Assembly (NCBI GenBank): GCA_023459275.1
Contig: JAEWVC010000091.1
Location: 1 to 64,000, forward strand
DNA length: 64,000 nt
DNA from: Bacillota bacterium
Lineage (GTDB): Bacteria; Bacillota; Clostridia; Christensenellales; Aristaeellaceae
Direction: 5' to 3'
In this document: positions 22,787 to 31,921 of the stretch, piece by piece
How the letters are laid out: each line of letters begins with the position of its first letter
Position numbering within the stretch: position 1 is the stretch's first letter
The notes under the pieces: model-generated
What the model was told of the DNA's origin: nothing
Databases searched by the model: none
Seen by the model: only the letters and a program-made list of their open reading frames with translations
Program-made: the position numbers and the translations under genes

Positions 22787-22965
22787 ATATAGGCGAAATG
22801 TATTCCGGGACAAGAAGAATCAACGCGGGAAACCCTGATACAGGAATGCTTCTGCCCAGCCCGGCTCGGTGCGGATAAGGCGAAAAGGAATTCAGGATAT
22901 GCCCCTTTCAGCGGCCCGCGTTCCCTGGTACCGCGGGCATCAAAAAATATCCGGAGGGCTTTCCT
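22787..22965 (+). other. Long leader of the GH35 gene with one hairpin
   Basis: About 180 bases without a gene. A dyad GCCCGCG...CGCGGGC (about 22918-22942) includes a TGGTACCGCGG string. No T-run follows, and I could not match the leader to a riboswitch class. It may bind a regulator or affect RNA stability. Confidence 0.4.
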
Positions 22966-25200
22966 ATGGCATATACCCTTCGCCCGGCGCGCACCGGGCG
23001 CTGTTTTCCCTTGGGTGAAAAGTTTTCTGGGAAAACGCCGGATGGGCATTCTCTTGCCTTCACCAATGCTTACCTTACGGTAGATGGCCAGCCGTTCTTT
23101 GTGGTTGCGGGAGAAGCGCATTACAGCCGCCTGGCGCCCATAAGGTGGCGGGATGCCCTCCTGAAGATGAAGGCCTGCGGCGTCAATGTGGTCTCCACCT
23201 ACATTTTTTGGATCCATCACGAGGAGTCCAAAGGCAGGTTTGATTTTTCGGGAAGGCGGAATCTTCGGGAATTTATCAGGCTGTGCGGGGAGCTCGGGCT
23301 GTATGTGATCCTGCGGCTGGGCCCTTTCAACCATGGAGAGGTTCGCAACGGCGGCGTGCCGGATTGGGTGTACGGCCTGCCCTTTCGTCCCCGCTCCACC
23401 GATCCCGGCTTTTTGAAACTTGTGGAAAGGCTGTACGGACGGATCGCCGCTCAGGCCGAAGGGCTGCTGTACAAGGATGGCGGGCCTGTGATCGCGGCGC
23501 AACTGGACAACGAGTACATGCATTCCGCCGCGCTGTGGGAGGATACCCGGGGGACGACAAACGAATATGTCAGCGACAGCGCAGAGGGGGATGCCTATTT
23601 GCTGGCCCTCAAAAAGCTCTGCAAAAAGGTGGGGCTTGATCTGCCCTTTTATACTTGTACCGCCTGGGGCGGCGCGGCGGCCCCTCATAAGGAATGCCTG
23701 CCCCTGTGGGGCGGTTATCCTTACGCCCCCTGGCTGATTACAAAGGAGACGCCCGTTCATCCGCCCACGGAGGAATACCTGTACGGCGACAGCCGCAGCG
23801 AAGGCTGCCGCCGCTACCACAGCTACGACCCCAAATATCCGCCGGAGAGCATGCCCTTTGCCTGCTGCGAGATGGGCGGAGGCATGCAAACAAGCTATGA
23901 CTACCGTTTTACGGTGGATCCCCGCAGCGTGGATGCCCTTGCCAACGTCAAAATAGGTTCCGGCTGCAACTTTGTGGGCTATTACATGTTCTGCGGCGGC
24001 ACCAACCCCACGGGGGGAAACACACGGTTTCTGAATGAAAACTGGTGTCCCAAGCTGTCCTATGATTACCAGGCTCCGGTGGGGGAAGCCGGGCAGGTAA
24101 GGGATTCCTACCGCAGGCTCCGGCTTTTGCACGGCACCATGAATACCTTCGGCCCCCTTCTGTGCACCCTGGAAACCGCCCTTCCAAAAGAGGCGGGGGC
24201 AATCCGGGCCGGGGATACAGGCCCGCTGCGCTACGCCGCACGGAGGAATGGAGAAATGGGTTTCCTGTTCCTGAACAATTTCCAGGACCATGTTCCGATG
24301 CAGGAGAAAACAGACCTCGTCTTTGATATCGGCACATCCCGGGGAAATATCAAAATACCGGCCTCCGGCTCCCTTTCCCTGGCGGCGGGGGAAAGCTGTG
24401 TGCTGCCCTTCGGCCTGCCCGTGCTTGATGACACGCTGCTGTATGCCACCGTGCAGCCCATATACATCCTCAAGGAGAAGGAGGGGGAACGGTGGTTCTG
24501 CCTGATGCCCGAGGGGATGCGGGGGGAAATGGTATTTTCGGGTGGAGGAAAAATCGTCTTTGAAGACCAGGAAATCCAATCCCGCGGCATTGACCTGCCG
24601 GGCGGCCGCCTGACCGTGCATTGCTTTTCCAGGGAGGCTGCGCTCAAGCTCCAGCAGGCGGAGATTTACGGTACAAGGCATGTGCTCTTTACGGATGCCG
24701 TGGTCACTTGGGACGCGGACGGGCTATGGGCGGAATCCCAGGCGCCGGAGGCTTTTGTAAACTGCTGGCCGCCCTTGGGGGAGGCGGATAAGGATGGCTG
24801 TTCCACCCAAAAACTTTCCTTTGATATCCCGGCCGTACCGGTCATGGTAAAAAGCCTGTCGGATACGCGTCATCTTATCAAACTCCACGGGGACGCGATG
24901 AGGGATGTCTGGGATGTGCGACTGCGCATCCGCTACGAAGGCGACATTGCGCAGCTTTTTCTGGATGGAGAGATGCTTTCAGACCATTTCCATAACGGGG
25001 ATGTCTGGGAGATCGGCATGAAGGAGCTTGCGCCACGGTGTCTTGGGAAGGAGCTTGCCCTGCACATTGTGCCCAGGAAAGAGGGCGTAAAGGTAGAGCA
25101 CCACGCCATGGCAGCCGTTTCGGAGACGGTAAGGGAGCAGCATGCTCTGCTGGTGTCGGTGGAGACCGTGGCCGTGTGCCGGAAAAAGGTGACCTGGTAA
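22966..25200 (+). CDS. GH35-type beta-galactosidase, intracellular
   Basis: 744 residues, no signal peptide, so probably cytoplasmic. The N-terminal TIM barrel has GEAHYSRLAPIRW, TYIFWIHHEESKGRFDFSG, GLYVILRLGPFNHGE and the acid/base motif IAAQLDNEYM (Glu183). A candidate nucleophile is Glu302 in FACCEMGGGMQ. C-terminal beta domains run from about 420 to 744. It would release galactose from beta-galactosides imported after galactan breakdown, fitting its partner at 25213. GGAGG precedes the ATG. The two genes are 12 bases apart. GH35 is assigned from motifs by eye; a GH42-like relative is less likely. Confidence 0.82.
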   Translation: MAYTLRPARTGRCFPLGEKFSGKTPDGHSLAFTNAYLTVDGQPFFVVAGEAHYSRLAPIRWRDALLKMKACGVNVVSTYIFWIHHEESKGRFDFSGRRNLREFIRLCGELGLYVILRLGPFNHGEVRNGGVPDWVYGLPFRPRSTDPGFLKLVERLYGRIAAQAEGLLYKDGGPVIAAQLDNEYMHSAALWEDTRGTTNEYVSDSAEGDAYLLALKKLCKKVGLDLPFYTCTAWGGAAAPHKECLPLWGGYPYAPWLITKETPVHPPTEEYLYGDSRSEGCRRYHSYDPKYPPESMPFACCEMGGGMQTSYDYRFTVDPRSVDALANVKIGSGCNFVGYYMFCGGTNPTGGNTRFLNENWCPKLSYDYQAPVGEAGQVRDSYRRLRLLHGTMNTFGPLLCTLETALPKEAGAIRAGDTGPLRYAARRNGEMGFLFLNNFQDHVPMQEKTDLVFDIGTSRGNIKIPASGSLSLAAGESCVLPFGLPVLDDTLLYATVQPIYILKEKEGERWFCLMPEGMRGEMVFSGGGKIVFEDQEIQSRGIDLPGGRLTVHCFSREAALKLQQAEIYGTRHVLFTDAVVTWDADGLWAESQAPEAFVNCWPPLGEADKDGCSTQKLSFDIPAVPVMVKSLSDTRHLIKLHGDAMRDVWDVRLRIRYEGDIAQLFLDGEMLSDHFHNGDVWEIGMKELAPRCLGKELALHIVPRKEGVKVEHHAMAAVSETVREQHALLVSVETVAVCRKKVTW

Positions 25201-25212
25201 GGAGGATAAAGA

Positions 25213-27126
25213 ATGAAAAAGCTGTGGACGCTGGCGCTTGTATGCTGCCTGTTGCTGCCGGGGGCCGCGTTGGCTAAGGAGGGGCCGGTTCAGGCGGAGA
25301 TTTATGTGCAGAAGGTGGAAAGCCTTGCGCAGGATTTCATCTTCGGGGCCGATGTTTCCAGCCTGCTTTCCCTGGAAAACAGCGGCGTATCCTACAGGGA
25401 CGAGGCAGGAAATCCCGCGGAGCTGGTCTCCCTGCTGTCAGAAAGCGGCTTCAATTATGTCCGTGTCCGCATATGGAACGATCCTTTTGACGAACAGGGG
25501 AATGGATACGGCGGCGGAAACTGCACCGTGGATACGGCCGTAGAGATCGGCCGCCGCGCCACAGAAGCAGGCATGAAACTGCTGGTGGATTTCCATTATT
25601 CCGACTTTTGGGCGGACCCCAAGAAACAGCAGGTGCCCAAGGCCTGGGCCGGCATGGATATTGATGCCAAGGCCCAAGCGCTGCATAACTTTACATACGA
25701 TGCGCTCCTCCGCCTTAAGGAGGCGGGTGTTGACATCGGCATGGTGCAAATTGGCAACGAAACGGATACCATGGTCTGCGGGGAAAACAACTGGATCAAA
25801 ATGGCGCAGCTTATCAACGCGGGGAGCGCCGCGGTACGGGAGATCGACCCGGACATTTTGGTGGCGGTGCATTTTTCCCAGCCGGTGATGCGATATGCGA
25901 CGATGCTGTTCGCAAGAAAAGTGGATTACGACGTATACGCCACCTCCTATTATTCCTACTGGCACGGCACCACAGAAAACCTGACGGAGGTGCTGTCAAA
26001 GATTGTGGCGACCTATGGGAAAAAGGTGATGGTGGCGGAAACGGCTTACCTGTATACCATGGACAACGGGGATGGGCAGCCCAACTCCGTCCCGGCGGAC
26101 GGAGCGGCGCTGCGCTATGCCGCCACGGTGCAGGGCCAGGCCAACGCCATGCGGGAGCTTGTAGCCGCGGTGAAGGCGGTAGGGGATATGGCACTGGGTG
26201 TTTTCTATTGGGAGCCGGCCTGGCTGCCCGTTCCGGCGGTAGGGATGGAAGCCCAAAGCGCGCTGTGGGAAAAATTCGGTTCAGGCTGGGCCTCCTCCTA
26301 CGCAAGGTCGTACGATCCCATGGACGCCGGGCTCTATTACGGCGGAAGCTCCTGGGACAATCAGGCGCTTTTCGACTTCTCGGGCAGGGCGCTGCCTACC
26401 CTGCGCGTGTTTGAATATATGCGCACCGGAGCCATCGCCCCAAGGCGGGTGGACAGCTACGAAAACCCGCAAACGCTGTGCTACATCGACAACGGAGTAA
26501 AGCTTCCCGAGACGGTGAACGCGCTGTACAACGACGGGACAGCGGAAGCCGTTCCGGCCACATGGGACGCGGCGCAGCTTGATGCGGCCATCCAAGCGGG
26601 GCTGGGGGAATATGTGATCGACGGCACCGCAAACGGTGCGCCGGTTACGTGCCATTTGCAGATTACGGCGCAGAATTTTTTGAAAAACCCCGGCTTTGAG
26701 GAAGAGGATATGTCCATGTGGAAGCTTCAGCCTTTCGATGGGATGAAGCAGGAACTGGAACGCCGGAGCAGCGTGAACGACGTGAAATCCGGAAATTGGC
26801 TGCTCCACTTCTACAGTACGGACAAGGTGGGATTTACCGTAGAGCAGACGGTGACGGGGTTGCGGGAAGGGGAATACGATTTCAGCGTTTATATCCACGG
26901 CGGCAGCGCGGCGGAGCAGGAGATGTACATTTATGTCATTGTGGATGGGCGGCAGATAGCCACCGAAACCATGAAGATCACCAAATGGCAGGAGTGGGAC
27001 CACCCCGCGATCCGCAATATCCCCGTCAAAAACGGGGAAATCACGGTGGGCGCATATGTTTCCGCCAAGGGCAGCGGCCCCTGGGGCAAGCTGGACGACT
27101 TCCTTCTAAATTTGTCCCGGAATTGA
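25213..27126 (+). CDS. Secreted endo-beta-1,4-galactanase, GH53 with CBM61-like module
   Basis: Cleaves the beta-1,4-galactan side chains of pectin (arabinogalactan type I) outside the cell. 637 residues. The signal peptide ends at ALA (residue 21). The GH53 barrel has FIFGADVSSLLSLENSGV, YVRVRIWNDPFD, LLVDFHYSDFWADP, the acid/base Glu183 in MVQIGNET and the nucleophile Glu276 in VMVAETAYLY. An Ig-like domain lies at about 425-495. A C-terminal domain (NPGFEEEDMSMWKL to the end, about 495-637) resembles CBM61 galactan-binding modules. No wall anchor. AAGGAGG precedes the ATG. It forms an operon with the GH35 gene. Confidence 0.92.
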   Translation: MKKLWTLALVCCLLLPGAALAKEGPVQAEIYVQKVESLAQDFIFGADVSSLLSLENSGVSYRDEAGNPAELVSLLSESGFNYVRVRIWNDPFDEQGNGYGGGNCTVDTAVEIGRRATEAGMKLLVDFHYSDFWADPKKQQVPKAWAGMDIDAKAQALHNFTYDALLRLKEAGVDIGMVQIGNETDTMVCGENNWIKMAQLINAGSAAVREIDPDILVAVHFSQPVMRYATMLFARKVDYDVYATSYYSYWHGTTENLTEVLSKIVATYGKKVMVAETAYLYTMDNGDGQPNSVPADGAALRYAATVQGQANAMRELVAAVKAVGDMALGVFYWEPAWLPVPAVGMEAQSALWEKFGSGWASSYARSYDPMDAGLYYGGSSWDNQALFDFSGRALPTLRVFEYMRTGAIAPRRVDSYENPQTLCYIDNGVKLPETVNALYNDGTAEAVPATWDAAQLDAAIQAGLGEYVIDGTANGAPVTCHLQITAQNFLKNPGFEEEDMSMWKLQPFDGMKQELERRSSVNDVKSGNWLLHFYSTDKVGFTVEQTVTGLREGEYDFSVYIHGGSAAEQEMYIYVIVDGRQIATETMKITKWQEWDHPAIRNIPVKNGEITVGAYVSAKGSGPWGKLDDFLLNLSRN

Positions 27127-27177
27127 CTTGATCCAAAATATCATGAAATAAAGTAGAGGTTTTTCAGGGAATGGGTC

Positions 27178-27215
27178 CGGGAAGGGGTACTTTTTTCAAA
27201 AAGTACCCCTTCCCG
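27178..27215. terminator. Bidirectional terminator
   Basis: A perfect 18-bp stem (CGGGAAGGGGTACTTTTT with its complement) and a two-base loop, followed by TTTTC. It separates the galactanase from the converging gene at 27219, whose stop codon is only 3 bases away. Confidence 0.85.
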
Positions 27216-27218
27216 TTT

Positions 27219-28121
27219 TCATCCTTTCCGTTCCCTTATCTCGTCTCCTGCCTCAACGCGGCCTATCAGCAGCGGGGAAGCGGGGTCATGGCTTTGGAAG
27301 GCTGCGAAGGCGGCGTCTTTTTTGTAGTTGGCATAGCAGTACAGGCAGCCATTAGGGCAGGTATTGTACATGCCTATGTCCACACTGGCGTCGCATCCGC
27401 AGTGCGGCCGCTGGTTTTTGTCCTTGGAGGCTTTGGCCGGATAACCCCGGATGGCATCCAGTAATTTCCCGTCTATACACTTGCCGTGCCCGATGCCGTA
27501 TTCCTCCAGGCTGATGCTTTCGGCGCAGGTTTTTACAGATATCCCGAAATCCCGGGCGGTCTTGGAAGCAAACGCCGAAAAAGCCCGGATGGACGGATCG
27601 TCCATGGGCTGAAGCCCTAGGCCGCGCAGGTTGGCCTCCGTATTTTTATACAGATCCAGAAAGCTTAGGACGCAGGTGCCGGCAGCGCCCTGAAGGCGCC
27701 TTGCGATCTGGAAAAAATATTCCATATGGTATGCAAGGGTGTATTTTGTACTGAACAGGACAGGATCGTACCGCCAGATGACGCGGTTGGGGCCCAGGCT
27801 GTCGCAAAGATGCCTGAACGCGCCGATAAGCACATCGTTTTTCGAGGGCTCATTCGGTTCAATATCCCTGCCGTACGCCGTCAAAGTAAACTGAAAATAA
27901 TACGCATAGGCGCGGAGTTCCTCAAGCCGGTCCAGCATGGGAGAGGGATTCTTGGTCCAGAACACGATACCGTCCACCTGCTCGGGGGACAGGCTGACTT
28001 TTGATACCTGATGATACCGCACGGGGTTGCGTACCAGCAGGTATCCCTCTTCCAGCCGATGGAAAAACCAGTCGGCGTAGCAGGCGGGGATATCGGTGCG
28101 GCGGCTGGCGCTGATGATCAT
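27219..28121 (-). CDS. DUF1848 family protein
   Basis: 300 residues matching the DUF1848 pattern: IISASRRTDIPACYADWFF at the start, VDGIVFWTKNPSPML, NRVIWRYDPVLFS, and a cysteine-rich C-terminus CGCDASVDIGMYNTCPNGC followed by LYCYAN, which may bind an iron-sulphur cluster or zinc. The family is usually described as radical-SAM-like of unknown function. No signal peptide. It is the only gene of its transcript apart from possible read-through into 28198. The 76-base gap below it holds a small GCTATTGA dyad. Confidence 0.88.
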   Translation of the reverse strand: MIISASRRTDIPACYADWFFHRLEEGYLLVRNPVRYHQVSKVSLSPEQVDGIVFWTKNPSPMLDRLEELRAYAYYFQFTLTAYGRDIEPNEPSKNDVLIGAFRHLCDSLGPNRVIWRYDPVLFSTKYTLAYHMEYFFQIARRLQGAAGTCVLSFLDLYKNTEANLRGLGLQPMDDPSIRAFSAFASKTARDFGISVKTCAESISLEEYGIGHGKCIDGKLLDAIRGYPAKASKDKNQRPHCGCDASVDIGMYNTCPNGCLYCYANYKKDAAFAAFQSHDPASPLLIGRVEAGDEIRERKG

Positions 28122-28197
28122 GGTTTATGGGATTCCTTTCAAAGCGGCTATTGATAATATTTTTCAATAGCATAAATTTTGTTTTCCTGCTTGTCCG

Positions 28198-28479
28198 TTA
28201 TAACAGTTCCCGGCGGATATCGATGATCTCGCCTTCGGTGTTTGCCTGCAGAAATTCCAGGATGCGGTCGACCATGCTGTCCGCTACCGCGCGGTCATTG
28301 ACCACGCAGGCGAAACCAAGCATCATCTGCCGGTGGATGTCCTGCAGGTCCACTTCCGCGATGGATGCGTTGAACTTGTTGCGCACCTTGGCGCACAGGC
28401 TTTTTACCTCCATGCGCTTGTCCTTGAGGGACAGCGCCCAAGGGATATGGATAGTGACCATGGCTGCGGCAACGATCAT
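28198..28479 (-). CDS. DUF503 family protein (YlxP-like)
   Basis: 93 residues from the ATG at 28479 (AAGGAAG upstream), the start expected for the family. The sequence opens MIVAAAMVTIHIPWALSLKD and continues KRMEVKSLCAKVRNKFNASI and AEVDLQDIHRQMMLGFACVV, the DUF503/YlxP layout, an alpha-beta ferredoxin-like fold. YlxP is often encoded near rbfA and infB and suspected to act in ribosome maturation, but here it stands apart. It follows the 2H phosphoesterase gene by 43 bases. Confidence 0.88.
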   Translation of the reverse strand: MIVAAAMVTIHIPWALSLKDKRMEVKSLCAKVRNKFNASIAEVDLQDIHRQMMLGFACVVNDRAVADSMVDRILEFLQANTEGEIIDIRRELL

Positions 28480-28522
28480 GCAGGCTTCCTTTCGGGCTAA
28501 AGCCCCGGACGGTAAAAATGTA

Positions 28523-29047
28523 TTACAGAAGGGGAAAAGCGGCCTCAATGGTTGATGAGCCGTCCTCCCCGATCATTTCAACAGCCACTTCCCGCGCGGT
28601 TGCCGAAAAAACATGTCCAAAATTCAAAAGTTCCTTGAGCGCGGCATCAAAAACGTGCATGTCCCGTATCTGTCCCAGCGTAATATGGGGCGTGTAGGAT
28701 GCATCATAGCGGGCGGATTTGTATGGTGACAGGATGCCTCCGTACAGCTTTCCGCTGATCAGGCGAATCTCCTCTGCGCCTTGCTTTACATTGAGAAACA
28801 GATAGTTGCCTCCAGCTTCCCGCCGGCCGGAGATGCCGCCCATCACAATCGAAAACGCCTTTTCGCCGGCCAGGGCACTTCTAAGATGAGAAGCCAGTTC
28901 TTTCGCGGTTATCTCGCTTTGAAAGGGAAAGACCAACGTGATATGCGGCCGGATGAGGCGATACAGCGGATCATACTTTTCCCGGACAGCTTCCAGAAGG
29001 GCCATTTTCTCAAAATCCGGGAAGATCATAATGCACCTTGCCGGCAT
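28523..29047 (-). CDS. 2H-phosphoesterase / 2'-5' RNA ligase-like protein
   Basis: 174 residues with the two HxT motifs of the LigT superfamily: RPHITLVFPF near residue 34 and TPHITLGQI near residue 120. These proteins act on 2'-5' RNA linkages or cyclic phosphates, and the substrate here is unknown. The start MPARCIMIFPDF keeps the first beta strand; a GAGG-containing site precedes it. It probably forms an operon with the DUF503 gene. Confidence 0.85.
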   Translation of the reverse strand: MPARCIMIFPDFEKMALLEAVREKYDPLYRLIRPHITLVFPFQSEITAKELASHLRSALAGEKAFSIVMGGISGRREAGGNYLFLNVKQGAEEIRLISGKLYGGILSPYKSARYDASYTPHITLGQIRDMHVFDAALKELLNFGHVFSATAREVAVEMIGEDGSSTIEAAFPLL

Positions 29048-29129
29048 GTGCCCTCACTGCCTTTCACCGTTTTGGCAGGAACTATTATACAGGAAAACGG
29101 GCAATAGCGCTATATCCGCAGCTTCCTTA

Positions 29130-29287
29130 TACTATTGGAAAATATTATTTCGTCCAAAGCGGCGAGGAATTTTCAATGCAGGACAAGGAGACGGAGCGAG
29201 GCAACGCTGCGCTACGCTAAGCGGAAGGCGACAAGGCCCTGCGCGAAAAGGACCGCAGCAACGACGAAATAATGTTTGGAAATAGTA
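29130..29287. repeat. Inverted-repeat element, copy C (MITE-like, reverse orientation)
   Basis: 158 bp. The left end TACTATTGGAAAATATTATT and the right end (complement TACTATTTCCAAACATTATT) match at about 20 of 25 positions. The interior matches copies A and B when reversed. It lies between the 2H-phosphoesterase gene and the TRAP promoter. Confidence 0.8.
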
Positions 29288-29332
29288 ATAAATGGCATTC
29301 GGGTCAAGGAGCGCACATTGTGAAATCGCATA

Positions 29333-29361
29333 TTGACAACGCGGGCCAACTGTGGGACAAT
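29333..29361 (+). promoter_or_regulatory. Promoter of the TRAP operon
   Basis: TTGACA (29333-29338), 17 bases, GACAAT (29356-29361). The leader is about 160 bases. Confidence 0.65.
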
Positions 29362-29378
29362 ATGGATACAAGTTTATG

Positions 29379-29395
29379 GTATATCGTTTATATAC
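29379..29395 (+). promoter_or_regulatory. Candidate GntR operator
   Basis: A perfect palindrome GTATAT-CGTTT-ATATAC about ten bases downstream of the expected start site, suited to a FadR/FCD-type GntR repressor such as the one encoded at 32496-33170. No equal copy is seen at the regulator's own promoter. Confidence 0.55.
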
Positions 29396-29529
29396 TGCGA
29401 AAACCCCTTTATTTATTGGCGTTTAGGTTGGATACAGGATAGCGAAAAAATGTATATTTTGAAGGATGGAGCGCAGCCCTGCCGGCTTGCGTCCATATAG
29501 AAACCTATTTGAGGGGAGGAAAACCAACC

Positions 29530-30531
29530 ATGAAAAAGGTATTTGCATCCATCCTCGCGCTGACCATGCTCCTGGGGCTGATGGCTTTCGCCCACGCGGA
29601 TGCGCAGATCGTGATCCAGCTTGGCCACTTCGGCGCGCCGGGCGAGCCCGTGACCTCCGCCGCTGAAACGTTCAAGGCCAAAGTGGAAGAACTTTCCGGC
29701 GGCACCATGACGGTGGAGATCCATGGCGCCAGTGAACTGGGCAACGCCAAGGAGATGGCGGAGCAGACGGCCATGGGTGCGATCCAGGCCTGCCTGGTAT
29801 CCCAGGGCAGCCTGGACAAGTACGATATCCGCTACGCCCTGATTACCGCACCCTATGTCTACAGCGGCTATGAGCAGGCATATGCGGTGGTGGACGGCCC
29901 CTTTGCCCAGTGGGTGGCCGACGGCCGGCTGGAGAGCAAGGGCCTGCATAACGTGGGCCCCTGGGACTACGGCTTCCGCAACCTGACCAATTCCAAGCGC
30001 GAAGTCAAGACCCCCGCGGATGTGAAAGGCCTCAAGATCCGCACCCCCAGCGAAATCCAAAAGGTAGCCTGCTTCGAAACCCTGGGCGCCGATGTGCAGC
30101 AGGTTGCTTTCAGTGAGCTGATTTCCGCCCTGAAACAGGGCACTGTGGACGGACAGGAGAACCCGCTGTCCACCATCTACAACAACAGCATGTGGGAAGC
30201 GAATCAGAAATACCTGAGCCTGACCCGGCACACCTGGGAGGCCGTGAACCTGACGCTGAACAACGACTTCTGGACCGGCCTTACGGATGAGCAGCGCAGC
30301 ATCATTGAGCAGGCTTCCGCCACCGCAAGGGACCAGATGCGCAACGAAGTGCAGAGCAGCGAGCAGGATTACATCCAAATGCTCAAGGACAAGGGCATGA
30401 CCGTGACGGCGGTGGATCTTGCGGAGTTCAAAGCCGCCATGGCTCCGGCGTGGGACAGGGTCGCCGCCTATGAGGGAAGCGCGGAGGATATGGCCTACTT
30501 CCTGAAGATCGTCGAGGAGACGGCAAAATAA
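29530..30531 (+). CDS. dctP: TRAP transporter solute-binding protein (DctP family)
   Basis: Extracytoplasmic receptor for an organic acid (C4-dicarboxylate, sugar acid or similar). 333 residues from the ATG at 29530 (GGGGAGG upstream). The signal peptide ends near AFAHADA with no lipobox cysteine. The mature protein has VIQLGHFGAPGEPVTSAAET, ELGNAKEMAEQTAMGAIQ, and the conserved LKIRTPSEIQKVACFETLGA and SELISALKQGTVDGQENPL, which carry the carboxylate-binding Arg. A hairpin separates it from the permease genes. The neighbouring GntR and PEP carboxykinase genes suggest use of an acid that enters central metabolism; the ligand cannot be read from sequence. Confidence 0.92.
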   Translation: MKKVFASILALTMLLGLMAFAHADAQIVIQLGHFGAPGEPVTSAAETFKAKVEELSGGTMTVEIHGASELGNAKEMAEQTAMGAIQACLVSQGSLDKYDIRYALITAPYVYSGYEQAYAVVDGPFAQWVADGRLESKGLHNVGPWDYGFRNLTNSKREVKTPADVKGLKIRTPSEIQKVACFETLGADVQQVAFSELISALKQGTVDGQENPLSTIYNNSMWEANQKYLSLTRHTWEAVNLTLNNDFWTGLTDEQRSIIEQASATARDQMRNEVQSSEQDYIQMLKDKGMTVTAVDLAEFKAAMAPAWDRVAAYEGSAEDMAYFLKIVEETAK

Positions 30532-30548
30532 AACAGCGCCCCCATTGC

Positions 30549-30589
30549 CGGTGAATGGCAGCATCTTGGCCTGGTGTTGCCATTCACCG
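30549..30589 (+). terminator. Intercistronic hairpin between dctP and dctM
   Basis: A perfect 12-bp stem, CGGTGAATGGCA with TGCCATTCACCG, followed by TTTTC. It is probably a partial terminator or RNA-stabilising stem that keeps binding-protein levels above those of the permease. Confidence 0.65.
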
Positions 30590-30628
30590 TTTTCGGGCGG
30601 TGCCTTGACCAAAGGAGGCTCTCCTTTT

Positions 30629-31909
30629 ATGATCGCATTGATCGTATGTGTGCTGCTGATCCTGCTGATGGTTGTGGGTGTACCTGTCTGCGTGGCCATG
30701 GGCATCACCAGTGCGGGCGTATTTGCCGCCATGGGCTTTGACAAGATCCTGCCGGTGATGGCGCAGCGCATCTACAATGGGACCACCGGATTTACGCTGC
30801 TGGCGATCCCTTTTTTTATCCTGGCCGGCAACCTGATGAACACCGGGGGCATTACCGACCGCATCTTCAACTTCGCAAGGGCCATGGTGGGGCACTGGCC
30901 CGGCGGGCTGGGCCAGGTGAACGTTTTTTCCAGTGTGATCTTTTCCGGCATGTCCGGGGCGGCGGTGGCTGATGCCGCGGGCCTTGGGATTATTGAAATG
31001 AAGGCCATGGACGATGCCGGTTTTGACCACAAATTCAGTGCCGCCATCACCGCCGCATCTTCCACCATCGGGCCGGTGATCCCGCCCTCCATCCCCTTTG
31101 TGGTCTATTCTTCCTGCACCAGCGTTTCAGTAAGCAAGCTGTTTGCGGCCGGATTTATCCCCGGCTTTTTGATGGCGCTGGCCATGGCGCTGTGCGTGTA
31201 TTTCATCTCTAAGCGCCGGAAGTTCCCTGTAAGTGGAAGAATGCCCTGGAAGCTCCGGCTGAAATATCTCTGGCAGGCGATCCCAAGCCTGATGACCGTG
31301 GTGATCATCATAGGCGGCATTTGGGGCGGCCTTTTTACCGCCACCGAGGCGGCCATCGTTGCCACCTTCTATGCCATGTTCTTAAGCTGCGTGGTGTACA
31401 GGCAGGTGAATCTCAAAAAACTGGGCAAGATCATCTACAGCAGCCTTATCACAAGCTGCAAAACGCTTTTCATCATTGCCATCGCCAATTTTCTGGCCTA
31501 TTTCATGCTGCACCAGCGCATTCCCAACCAAGTGATCCAGGGCTTGATGAGCGTGACCCAAAATCCCCAGGCGCTGATCCTGATGATCGTTTTTGTGCTG
31601 CTGGTGCTGGGCATGTTCCTGGAGGGGACCTCCGTGATCCTGATTGTGACGCCCATCTTCCTGCCCATCATCAAGGCCATCGGCATGGATTATGTGCAGT
31701 TTGGCGTCATTATGATTCTGGCTTCCATGATCGGCCTGCTGACGCCGCCCGTGGGCATGAGCCTGTACGCTGTGTGCAGCATCACCAAGGTTTCTCTGGT
31801 GGACCTTTCCAAGGAGGTACTGCCCTACGTGGCCGGCATTCTGGTGGTACTGCTGCTATGCGCCTTCTGGCCGCCGCTGTCCCTGTGGCTGCCAGGGCTA
31901 ATCGGGTAG
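30629..31909 (+). CDS. dctM: TRAP transporter large permease (DctM family)
   Basis: 426 residues from the ATG at 30629 (AAAGGAGG upstream). About twelve membrane helices. Family landmarks are LLAIPFFILAGNLMNTGGIT, FSGMSGAAVADAAGLG, ASSTIGPVIPPSIPFVVY, GLFTATEAAIVATFYAMFLS, LGMFLEGTSVILIVTPIFLP and LLTPPVGMSLYAVCSITKV. It carries out sodium- or proton-driven uptake with DctQ and DctP. Here M precedes Q, the reverse of the usual P-Q-M order. Confidence 0.95.
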   Translation: MIALIVCVLLILLMVVGVPVCVAMGITSAGVFAAMGFDKILPVMAQRIYNGTTGFTLLAIPFFILAGNLMNTGGITDRIFNFARAMVGHWPGGLGQVNVFSSVIFSGMSGAAVADAAGLGIIEMKAMDDAGFDHKFSAAITAASSTIGPVIPPSIPFVVYSSCTSVSVSKLFAAGFIPGFLMALAMALCVYFISKRRKFPVSGRMPWKLRLKYLWQAIPSLMTVVIIIGGIWGGLFTATEAAIVATFYAMFLSCVVYRQVNLKKLGKIIYSSLITSCKTLFIIAIANFLAYFMLHQRIPNQVIQGLMSVTQNPQALILMIVFVLLVLGMFLEGTSVILIVTPIFLPIIKAIGMDYVQFGVIMILASMIGLLTPPVGMSLYAVCSITKVSLVDLSKEVLPYVAGILVVLLLCAFWPPLSLWLPGLIG

Positions 31910-31921
31910 GGGGTGGCAGAC

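Noticed and set aside
22787..22965. T-box-like string TGGTACCGCGG in the leader of the GH35 gene
   Set aside because: No Stem I or specifier, leader too short, no terminator with a T-run, and the downstream gene is not amino-acid related. The string pairs with a local GCCCGCG as a simple hairpin.
22642..24681. 679-codon open frame on the minus strand
   Set aside because: Antisense to the GH35 gene; low-complexity shadow typical of high-GC coding DNA, with no domain pattern.
29413..30771. 452-codon open frame on the minus strand
   Set aside because: Antisense shadow of dctP.
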